DNA of 64,000 bases from JAITMY01 sp031549685 (lineage in GTDB: Bacteria > Bacteroidota > Bacteroidia > Bacteroidales > UBA932). A program made the position numbers and the translations under genes. Location of the stretch: the NCBI GenBank assembly GCA_031549685.1, contig JAVBPG010000005.1, positions 81,905 to 145,904 of the forward strand. Reading direction: 5' to 3'. Every line of letters starts with the position of its first letter. Position 1 is the stretch's first letter. The notes beneath the pieces were generated by a model, which did no database searches, was not told the DNA's origin, and saw only the letters and a program-made list of their open reading frames with translations. This document shows, piece by piece, positions 57,958 through 64,000 of this stretch.

Positions 57958-58791
57958 ATGAGCGAACTAAAAAAAATAGCCATACAAGGCGTGGCCGGCG
58001 CTTTTCACGAGGTGGCCGCGTGGCAGCATTTCGGAAAGAACATCACGGTGGTGGAGTGCGACACCTTTCGCATTCTCAGCCGCAAGCTGCACCGGGGCGA
58101 GGTGGATTTTGCCCTCATGGCCATTGAAAACACCATTGCGGGAACGCTGATGCCCAACTACTCGCTCATAAATGAGTTCGGGCTGAAAATTGTGGGCGAA
58201 GTTTTCCTGCACATTCAAATGCAGCTCATGGCCCTGCCCGGCGTGGCGCTTGAGCAAATCCAATACGTTCACTCGCACCCCATAGCTATTGCGCAGTGCC
58301 GCGAGTACCTCGATACCCTGCCGCAGAGCGTTACGGTGGTTGAAAAAAATGACACTGCCGAGTCGGCGCAGGAGATTGTAAATAAAAAACTTATGAATAC
58401 GGCGGCGATTGCCGGAGCGCAGGCGGCAGGGCTCTACGGGCTGCAAATTATTGCTCCGAACATTCATACCAACAAGCAGAACTTTACCCGTTTTTTTGTG
58501 CTGGCGCGCGAGGCGCAACCCGTGCCCAACGCTAATAAAACATCGCTCTGCTTTGAGCTTGAGCACCGCAGCGGCTCGCTGGCCGAGGTGCTCATGCTAT
58601 TTGCCATAAATGGATTAAATTTGACAAAAATTCAGTCGGTTCCAATCCTCGGAAAGCCTTACCAGTACAGCTTTTTTATTGATTTGGAGTGGGACGACGA
58701 GGCGCTTTACAAAAGCGTGATAAAACGTTTTGCCGAAAAAGTTACCGGCTACACCATACTCGGAGAGTACGAAAAAAAGCCTCTCCCCTAA
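57958..58791 (+). CDS. pheA: Prephenate dehydratase
   Basis: 277 residues. AIQGVAGAFHEVAAWQHFG, LMAIENTIAGTLMPNYSLI and NFTRFFVLA (~residue 176; the catalytic Thr-Arg-Phe) define the dehydratase domain; a C-terminal ACT domain follows with SGSLAEVLMLFAINGLNLTKIQSVPI, where the usual ESRP of Phe-inhibited enzymes reads KIQS. That may weaken allosteric Phe binding. It turns prephenate into phenylpyruvate. There is no fused chorismate mutase; that domain is carried by the DAHP synthase two genes on. Controlled by the leader in front. Confidence 0.95.
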   Translation: MSELKKIAIQGVAGAFHEVAAWQHFGKNITVVECDTFRILSRKLHRGEVDFALMAIENTIAGTLMPNYSLINEFGLKIVGEVFLHIQMQLMALPGVALEQIQYVHSHPIAIAQCREYLDTLPQSVTVVEKNDTAESAQEIVNKKLMNTAAIAGAQAAGLYGLQIIAPNIHTNKQNFTRFFVLAREAQPVPNANKTSLCFELEHRSGSLAEVLMLFAINGLNLTKIQSVPILGKPYQYSFFIDLEWDDEALYKSVIKRFAEKVTGYTILGEYEKKPLP

Positions 58792-58792
58792 T

Positions 58793-58813
58793 TCGTAAAT
58801 TTTAATTCTCAAT
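58793..58813. repeat. Three tandem heptamer-like units before tyrA
   Basis: TCGTAAA-TTTTAAT-TCTCAAT, then TATAAAAA and the tyrA ATG at 58822. Confidence 0.6.
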
Positions 58814-58821
58814 TATAAAAA

Positions 58822-59667
58822 ATGGTTGTTACATTCATAGGCCTTGGCCTTATTGGCGGATCGGTGGCCATATCGCTGCGCAAGCGGGGGTTTGCCACGC
58901 GCCTCATCGGTGTTGATGCCAGCGCCGAGCACGCCGGGCAGGCGCTGGAGCTGGGCTTGGTAAACGAGGTTCTTCTGCTTGACCAGGCGGTTGCCCAGGC
59001 CGATTTGGTGGTGCTGGCCATTCCCGTCAACGCCGCGCGTGAGCTGCTTCCGCGCCTGCTCGACCTGCTCAAAAAAGATGCCGTGCTGGTGGACATGGGT
59101 TCGACCAAAGGCGGTATTTGCGCTGTGGCGCGCACGCACCCCAACCGCAGCCGGTACGTGGCTTCGCACCCCATGGCGGGCACCGAGTACTCGGGCCCCA
59201 CCGCTGCGGTCGATAATCTTTTCGATGGCAAAAAAGCCATTGTGTGCGAGCATACGCTCAGCTCCGATTTAGCGCTCAACCGCGTGCTGGCCATGTACCG
59301 AGCGCTCAACATGGACGTGCTTTTTTACACCAACCCCGACGACCACGACAGGCATGTGGCCTACGTTTCGCACATTTCGCACGTGAGCTCGTTTATGCTT
59401 GGGCTTACTGTTTTGGAGGTCGAAAAAAGCGAGAGCCACATTCTCGACCTTGCGGGAACGGGCTTTGCCTCCACCGTGCGTCTGGCAAAAAGTTCGCCCG
59501 AAACGTGGACACCCATTTTTATACAAAATGCGGCAAGTATTTCACACGCCCTGGAAAAGTACATTGAAAACTTACAGCTGTTTAAAAGTAAGATAGATGC
59601 AAAGGATGTGGAGGGCCTGGGCAGGCTCATGGCCGAGGCGAATGAGATAGGAAAGATTATAAAGTAG
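58822..59667 (+). CDS. tyrA: Prephenate dehydrogenase
   Basis: 281 residues. Rossmann N-terminus FIGLGLIGGSVAISLRKRGF, LVVLAIPVNAARELLP, DMGSTKGGICAVA and HPMAGTEYSGPTAA (~residue 114, catalytic His region), then the helical dimerisation domain with DRHVAYVSHISHVSSFMLG. It oxidises prephenate to 4-hydroxyphenylpyruvate with NAD(P). There is no ACT domain at the C-terminus. Lies between pheA and the DAHP synthase-chorismate mutase gene. Confidence 0.95.
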   Translation: MVVTFIGLGLIGGSVAISLRKRGFATRLIGVDASAEHAGQALELGLVNEVLLLDQAVAQADLVVLAIPVNAARELLPRLLDLLKKDAVLVDMGSTKGGICAVARTHPNRSRYVASHPMAGTEYSGPTAAVDNLFDGKKAIVCEHTLSSDLALNRVLAMYRALNMDVLFYTNPDDHDRHVAYVSHISHVSSFMLGLTVLEVEKSESHILDLAGTGFASTVRLAKSSPETWTPIFIQNAASISHALEKYIENLQLFKSKIDAKDVEGLGRLMAEANEIGKIIK

Positions 59668-59853
59668 GTAGTGTGCAGTAGGCAATAGGCAGCGTGGGTC
59701 GGGGTGGCTTGCCATGCTAAGCGGAACGGAGTGAAGCCGAAGAAACAAAGTCCAACGAAGTCAATTTCAAACTTGCAGGTATCCTGGCGTAGTCAAACTC
59801 AGGCGCGCGAAGCGCATCAAACGATTCAACAATTCAACAATTCAACAAACAAT
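59668..59853. other. 186-bp gap between tyrA and aroF with repeat traces
   Basis: Contains GCAGTAGGCAATAGGCAG (a relative of the hairpin at 25621-25688), a GAACGGAGTGAAGCC-type remnant and three ATTCAACA octamers (59824-59847) ending 6 bp before the aroF ATG. Confidence 0.6.
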
Positions 59854-60945
59854 ATGAAGCTCGATTTAAACATTACCCCCATTGAAAACCATTTGGAAAA
59901 CCCACGCTGGCCCTTGCTTGTAGCCGGACCGTGCAGCGCCGAAAGCGAAGAGCAAATGCTGGATACGGCGCGGCAGCTCAAGGAGTCGAATCGCGTGAGC
60001 TACTTCCGCGCCGGCGTGTGGAAGCCCCGCACGCGCCCCGGTGCCTTTGAGGGCATGGGCGTGGTGGCGCTCAAGTGGCTTGATGCGGTAAAGCGCGAAA
60101 CCGGTTTGCCCACCGCCTGCGAGGTGGCCACCGCCGAGCACGTGGAGCTGGCCCTGAAGTACAACGTGGACATGCTGTGGGTGGGCGCGCGCACCTCCGC
60201 AAACCCTTTCTCGGTGCAGGATATCGCCGATAGCGTGAAGGGAAGCGACGTGGCTGTTTTGGTAAAAAATCCCGTGAACCCCGACTTGCAGCTGTGGATT
60301 GGCGCTTTGGAGCGCATCAACCGCGCGGGAATAACCAAGCTGGCGGCCATTCACCGCGGATTCTCTTCGCACGAAAAAACGGTGTACCGCAACGAGCCCA
60401 TGTGGAATATTGCCATTGAACTCAAGACCATGTGCCCGCAGCTGCCCATAATTTGCGACCCGAGCCACATTTCGGGTAGGCGCGAGCTGGTGCCGCTGGT
60501 GGCGCAGAAGGCGCTCGACCTCAACATGGACGGGCTAATGGTGGAGGTGCACAACAACCCCTGCGTGGCCAGGAGCGACGCCGAGCAGCAGCTCGTGCCC
60601 AAGGACTTTACGCAGATGATTCATGCCCTCCAGCTGCGCGAAATCAACCCCGCCAAGCCCGAGCTGCGCACGGAGCTGGACGAGTACCGCCGCCAAATTG
60701 ATATGCTCGATGATGCCATTTTTCAAACGCTGGGCAAGCGCATGGAAATGTCGAAAAAAATTGGGCAGTACAAAAAGGACAACAACGTAATGGTGCTCCA
60801 GCTCAACCGCTGGGAGGAAATCCTGCAAAAGCGCGTAAAGTTTGGGCAGGCCATGGGGCTGAGTGAGGACTTCTCGAAAAAGCTGCTGGAGCTCATTCAC
60901 GAAGAATCCATCAACCTGCAAACCGAAATAATGAACGGGAAGTAA
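59854..60945 (+). CDS. aroF: Bifunctional DAHP synthase/chorismate mutase
   Basis: 363 residues from the ATG at 59854; a longer in-frame opening upstream is repeat DNA. Residues ~1-265: type I-beta DAHP synthase with LVAGPCSAESEEQ, FRAGVWKPRTRPGAFEG, MLWVGARTSANPF, VLVKNPVNPDLQLWIGALERI, IHRGFS and ICDPSHISGRRELV. Residues ~275-363: AroQ-type chorismate mutase with ELDEYRRQIDMLDDAIFQTLGKRMEMSKKIGQYK. It begins the pathway from PEP and erythrose-4-phosphate and also makes prephenate, the substrate of both enzymes encoded just before it. The fusion lets prephenate-branch ligands regulate entry. Confidence 0.95.
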   Translation: MKLDLNITPIENHLENPRWPLLVAGPCSAESEEQMLDTARQLKESNRVSYFRAGVWKPRTRPGAFEGMGVVALKWLDAVKRETGLPTACEVATAEHVELALKYNVDMLWVGARTSANPFSVQDIADSVKGSDVAVLVKNPVNPDLQLWIGALERINRAGITKLAAIHRGFSSHEKTVYRNEPMWNIAIELKTMCPQLPIICDPSHISGRRELVPLVAQKALDLNMDGLMVEVHNNPCVARSDAEQQLVPKDFTQMIHALQLREINPAKPELRTELDEYRRQIDMLDDAIFQTLGKRMEMSKKIGQYKKDNNVMVLQLNRWEEILQKRVKFGQAMGLSEDFSKKLLELIHEESINLQTEIMNGK

Positions 60946-60990
60946 AAGATAACGAACAATTTGCTACCTTTACCTCAATTTTTTAGCGCC

Positions 60991-62115
60991 ATGAGCATTG
61001 AGGTACGCAAGGTAAAAACAGCAAAGGATTTAAAAGCGTTTATCCGCTTTCCGCATAAGCTGTACGGTAATTCGACTTGTTGGGTTCCGCCCATGAACTT
61101 GAGTGAAAAATGGATTTTGAGCCGTAAAAAAAATCCTTCTTTTGAGCATGGCGATGCCGACTATTTTTTAGCCTATAAAAACGGAGAGTTGGCGGGACGT
61201 GTAGCTGCTTTGGTTAACTATCGCGCTAACGCAAAAAGCGGAGAAGATTTTGCGCGCTTTGGTTGGATTGATTTTGTTGATGACAACGAAGTATCGGCAG
61301 CATTGCTTGCTGCTGTTGAGAATTGGGCGCGTGAAAAAAGCCTTACAGGAGTTCATGGCCCTTTTGGTTTTACCGATTTTGACTATGAGGGAATGCTGAT
61401 TGAAGGCTTTGAAAACCCCGGCGGCATTACAGTTATTTACAACCACTCATACTATCCGGCTCACCTCGAAAAGCTGGGTTACACCAAGGCCGATGATTGG
61501 CTGCAATACAAATTGCCGGCCTCGCAGCCTGTACCACGCAGCGTGGAAGTAGTACGCAAAAAAGTTGAATCGCAGTACAACTTGCGGGTGGTTTTCCCAA
61601 AATCACAATGGCAAATGAAGCGCTGCATGAAGCAAGTGCTTAAGTTGGTAAACGTTTCATTTGCACACCTTTACGGATTTGTGGAGTACACCGAAAAAGA
61701 GCAGGCGTTTTTTATAAGCAACATGTTATTTGTGGCACGCCCAAACATGTCGTGCTTTTTGTTCGATGAGCAAAAAAATATGGTAGCCTTTGCCGTGGTG
61801 CTTCCCTCACAAACCAAGGCATTTCAACGTTCACACGGAAAGCTCATTCCTTTTGGTGTTTTGCGGATGCTTTGGGCAAAATATTTTTTCAAAGATATTG
61901 AGCTTACCATGATAGGCGTTCACCCCGATTGGCAGCGCAAGGGCGTTCATGCCTTGCTGCACGATGAGCTGAATAAAATGTTTATTCGCCGCAAAATTCG
62001 CTACGCCATAACCAACCCGCAGCTCGAAACCAACCTCAACGCCATTGGCGTGTGGAGCAACTACGAAAAGGAGCTGTACGCAAGGCGCCGCTGCTACGTG
62101 AAGAAGCTGGAGTAA
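60991..62115 (+). CDS. GNAT-fold acetyltransferase-like protein
   Basis: 374 residues from the ATG at 60991; TACCTTTA lies 18 bp upstream. IEVRKVKTAKDLKAFIRFPHKLYGNSTCWVPPM opens the family, and the first half has FLAYKNGELAGRVAALVN and FGWIDFVDDNEVSAALL. The second half ends with ELTMIGVHPDWQRKGVHALLHDEL (acetyl-CoA-binding motif A of GNAT enzymes). The protein seems to hold two GNAT-like halves, as in other large Bacteroidota members. Substrate unknown. It is visibly more AT-rich than the aromatic genes next to it. Confidence 0.75.
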   Translation: MSIEVRKVKTAKDLKAFIRFPHKLYGNSTCWVPPMNLSEKWILSRKKNPSFEHGDADYFLAYKNGELAGRVAALVNYRANAKSGEDFARFGWIDFVDDNEVSAALLAAVENWAREKSLTGVHGPFGFTDFDYEGMLIEGFENPGGITVIYNHSYYPAHLEKLGYTKADDWLQYKLPASQPVPRSVEVVRKKVESQYNLRVVFPKSQWQMKRCMKQVLKLVNVSFAHLYGFVEYTEKEQAFFISNMLFVARPNMSCFLFDEQKNMVAFAVVLPSQTKAFQRSHGKLIPFGVLRMLWAKYFFKDIELTMIGVHPDWQRKGVHALLHDELNKMFIRRKIRYAITNPQLETNLNAIGVWSNYEKELYARRRCYVKKLE

Positions 62116-62125
62116 GATTTGTCTG

Positions 62126-62764
62126 CTACTTTACGTAAACCAGAATAAAGGCGTAGAAAGCTCCCGCGGCCAGCATTATCAGCACGTGAAACAGCTCGTG
62201 GAAGCCGAAGTTTTTGGATAGGTTGGGCTTTTTTATCATGTAAAAAACGGCGCCAAGCGAGTACAGCGCTCCGCCCAAGAAGAGCAGCGCCAGGCCTCCG
62301 GCGCCTACCGCCCGGGCCAGGGGCACGATGGCAAAAATAATGCCCCAGCCCATGATGACGTACAGCAGGGTGGAGAATATCCTAAACCGGCCGGCGTAAA
62401 ACACCTTGAATATAACGCCCAGCAGGGCCAAAACCCACACTCCCACAATGTAGCCGATTTGCAGCGCGCCCGTAAAGCAAAGGCTAACCACCGGCGTGTA
62501 GGTGCCCGCTATGAGCACGTAAATCATGCTGTGGTCTACCTTCTTCAGCGTCATAATCAGCGTTTCGGGGCCGCGTACCAGGTGGTAGGTGGCGCTGGCG
62601 GCAAAGAGCAGCACCATGCTGATGCCGAAAATCAGCTTTGGTACCACCTCCGGCGCGCCGCCCTGCGCGGAGCTTACTAAAAATACGGTTCCCACTATGG
62701 CCATTACCGCCGCTGCAAGGTGGGTCATGCCGCTCACGGTATCCCTGAATATTTTTTTACCCAT
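62126..62764 (-). CDS. Hemolysin III family (PAQR/YqfA) membrane protein
   Basis: 212 residues with seven hydrophobic segments. SGMTHLAAAVMAIVGTVFLV, ASATYHLVRGPETLIMTLKKVDHSMIYVLIAGTYTP (~residue 60-93; His and Asp of the metal site) and FGFHELFHVLIMLAAGAFYAFI (the C-terminal His pair) are diagnostic. The family may act as lipid hydrolase or sensor; no toxin role is implied. Convergent with the acetyltransferase gene (10 bp between stops). Confidence 0.9.
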   Translation of the reverse strand: MGKKIFRDTVSGMTHLAAAVMAIVGTVFLVSSAQGGAPEVVPKLIFGISMVLLFAASATYHLVRGPETLIMTLKKVDHSMIYVLIAGTYTPVVSLCFTGALQIGYIVGVWVLALLGVIFKVFYAGRFRIFSTLLYVIMGWGIIFAIVPLARAVGAGGLALLFLGGALYSLGAVFYMIKKPNLSKNFGFHELFHVLIMLAAGAFYAFILVYVK

Positions 62765-62784
62765 GGCTATGTTGTTTAGCTGTT

Positions 62785-62816
62785 ATTGTCGTTGCGGGTC
62801 ACGCCTGCAATGACAA
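62785..62816. repeat. Short copy of dispersed repeat family B
   Basis: TTATTGTCGTTGCGGGTCAC ... GCCTGCAATGACAAG: only the outer arms of the repeat seen at 32936 and 50613. Confidence 0.55.
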
Positions 62817-62834
62817 GTTGTATAAGTAAAACAA

Positions 62835-62864
62835 AAATCCCCGCAGCATGCACCGCGGGGATTT
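62835..62864 (-). terminator. Intrinsic terminator of the rpsF-rpsR-rplI operon
   Basis: 10-bp stem AAATCCCCGC/GCGGGGATTT, 10-nt loop; on the minus strand followed by TTGTTTTAC. Starts 26 bp after the rplI stop. Confidence 0.85.
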
Positions 62865-62889
62865 CCTTCTATCTCAGTAGGGTAGATGC

Positions 62890-63336
62890 TTATTCCTCTA
62901 CCACTTCAAAATCAATCTTTACCTTTATATCGCGGTGCAGCTTAACCTCGGCACTGTACTTGCCCAACTCCTTAATTTGTTCGTCGGCAATGGTAATTTG
63001 CTTGCGCTCCACCTCAAAGCCTTTGGCGGTAAGCGCCTCGGCAATTTGAATGGTGTTAACCGAACCGAAGATTTTACCGGTGCTGCTGGCCTTGGCGCCA
63101 ACGGTAAGGCTCAAGCCCTGCATTTTAGCGGCTAACGCTTCGGCGTCGGCCTTGATTTTAGCGAGCTTGTGGGCGCGCTGGCGTTGGTTTTCGGCGTGTA
63201 CCTTCCTGGCGCTTTCGGTGGCAATGGTTGCCAGCCCTTGGGGCACCAGGTAGTTGTTGGCGTAGCCGATTTTTACCTTTACGATATCGTCCTTGCTGCC
63301 TAAGTTAGCAACATCTTGCTTCAAGATTACTTCCAT
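62890..63336 (-). CDS. rplI: 50S ribosomal protein L9
   Basis: 148 residues, normal length. MEVILKQDVANLGSKDDIVKVKIGYANNYLVPQGLA is the N-terminal rRNA-binding domain with the L9 signature; a long helix (HAENQRQRAHKLAKIKADAEAL) connects to the C-terminal domain (GKIFGSVNTIQIAEAL). L9 binds 23S rRNA near the L1 stalk base. Third gene of rpsF-rpsR-rplI. Confidence 0.97.
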   Translation of the reverse strand: MEVILKQDVANLGSKDDIVKVKIGYANNYLVPQGLATIATESARKVHAENQRQRAHKLAKIKADAEALAAKMQGLSLTVGAKASSTGKIFGSVNTIQIAEALTAKGFEVERKQITIADEQIKELGKYSAEVKLHRDIKVKIDFEVVEE

Positions 63337-63361
63337 TGTGTTTTTCCTCCTGTGTAAAATG

Positions 63362-63640
63362 TTACTTCATCAAATCGGATACGTAGGGCAGCAGGGCCAA
63401 GTGGCGCGCGCGCTTTACAGCTTGCGATACCTTGCGCTGGAACTTGAGTGAAGTACCGGTAAGACGGCGGGGCAGAATCTTGCCCTGCTCGTTCAAAAAG
63501 CGCTTCAGGAACTCGGGATCTTTGTAGTCAATGTACTTGATACCGGCCTTTTTGAAGCGGCAGTATTTTTTCTTCTTTACTTCAACCGCAACAGGATTGA
63601 GGTAGCGAACTTCGTTGTTTGCGTTGTTGTTGTATGCCAT
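63362..63640 (-). CDS. rpsR: 30S ribosomal protein S18
   Basis: 92 residues. YCRFKKAGIKYIDYKDPEFLKRFLNEQGKILPRRLTGTS is the S18 core, and RKVSQAVKRARHLALLPY the C-terminal helix. Only one Cys of the zinc-type motif of some S18 proteins remains. S18 pairs with S6 on the platform of the 30S subunit. ATG shares one base with the rpsF stop (TAATG), so the two are coupled. Confidence 0.97.
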   Translation of the reverse strand: MAYNNNANNEVRYLNPVAVEVKKKKYCRFKKAGIKYIDYKDPEFLKRFLNEQGKILPRRLTGTSLKFQRKVSQAVKRARHLALLPYVSDLMK

Positions 63641-63987
63641 TATTGTGCCTCCTTCTTACTGTTTTGGTTATTCTTGCGCCTGATGGCGTACTCTGCTGCG
63701 TCCTTATCGAGCTTAAAGGTGAGGAAGCGAATAACGCGCTCGTCGCGGCGGAACTCGGTCTCCAGCTTTTCGATAACTTGACCTTCGGCCTTAAACTCCA
63801 TCATGGTGTAAAACGCAGTTGACTTTTTTTGGATGGGGTAGGCCAATTTCTTTAAGCCCCAATCCTCCTCGTGAACAATTTGTCCACCGCCGTTGGTAAT
63901 AATACCACGGAACTTGTCAACCGCTTCCTTTACCTGAGCATCAGATAAAACGGGAGTTAAAATGAAAACGGTTTCGTAGTGATTCAT
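63640..63987 (-). CDS. rpsF: 30S ribosomal protein S6
   Basis: 115 residues. MNHYETVFILTPVLSDAQVKEAVDKFRGII and EEDWGLKKLAYPIQKKSTAFYTMMEFKAEGQVIEKLETEFRRDERVIRFLTFKLD are the complete S6 ferredoxin-like fold. Binds S18 and the central domain of 16S rRNA. First gene of the operon; its promoter is beyond the right edge. Confidence 0.97.
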   Translation of the reverse strand: MNHYETVFILTPVLSDAQVKEAVDKFRGIITNGGGQIVHEEDWGLKKLAYPIQKKSTAFYTMMEFKAEGQVIEKLETEFRRDERVIRFLTFKLDKDAAEYAIRRKNNQNSKKEAQ

Positions 63988-64000
63988 AAAAATGAATTTG

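Noticed and set aside
59704..59853. 50-codon N-terminal extension of the DAHP synthase-chorismate mutase
   Set aside because: Encoded by repeat-rich intergenic DNA; the family starts at the ATG at 59854.

Overview
This 64 kb window comes from a polysaccharide-degrading, probably anaerobic member of the Bacteroidota (class Bacteroidia, most likely Bacteroidales or Marinilabiliales). The evidence is type IX secretion (T9SS) genes (PorP/SprF, DUF5103 plug, gliding C-terminal domain), a Bat operon, many glycoside hydrolases, sulfatases with a radical-SAM anaerobic maturase, the fused DAHP synthase/chorismate mutase and AroE-AroK typical of this phylum, and promoters with the -7 box TAnnTTTG.

Layout. 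1-17.8 kb (minus strand): a carbohydrate locus with GH78 x3, GH106, GH115, a beta-propeller glycosidase, a sialate-O-acetylesterase-like esterase and GH2 (truncated by the left edge). A chimeric GH2/GH78 pseudogene marks the junction of an ancient tandem duplication. 18-19 kb: YciO-like protein and tRNA-Val. 19-26.7 kb (minus): Bat/MoxR operon interrupted by a REP-associated transposase. 26.8-34.7 kb: sulfatase cluster with two sulfatases, a HAD lipoprotein, a trigger factor lacking its PPIase domain and the anaerobic sulfatase maturase. 34.8-36 kb: an ISAs1-family element with perfect ends and a 10-bp target duplication but a frameshifted transposase. 36-49.5 kb: T9SS plug protein, ECF S-component, phosphoribosyltransferase, Tat-exported DUF362 protein, a type-B T9SS substrate with its OmpA and PorP/SprF partners, TatC/TatA, and a FadL-type porin. 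49.6-61 kb: most of the shikimate, phenylalanine and tyrosine pathway (aroA, aroE-aroK, aroD, aroB, pheA, tyrA, aroF-chorismate mutase), with a metallo-hydrolase, a repeat lipoprotein and a second Y1 transposase element between. 61-64 kb: acetyltransferase, hemolysin III, and rplI-rpsR-rpsF.

How the parts work together. The maturase installs formylglycine in the two CTAGR sulfatases before export, and the PPIase-less trigger factor is a candidate holdase for them. The first locus trims rhamnose- and uronate-bearing glycans. The aromatic genes form three transcription units; the pheA unit starts with a previously unannotated 24-codon leader rich in Phe and Tyr codons, followed by an intrinsic terminator with a competing 8-bp pairing, i.e. 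an attenuator.

The window is also unusually rich in repeats: several families of REP palindromes (one encodes part of the BatD signal peptide, another adds about 36 residues to AroA), two Y1 transposase cassettes, and heptanucleotide tandem arrays that abut start or stop codons of at least five genes. All calls are from reading the sequence; no database search was run.
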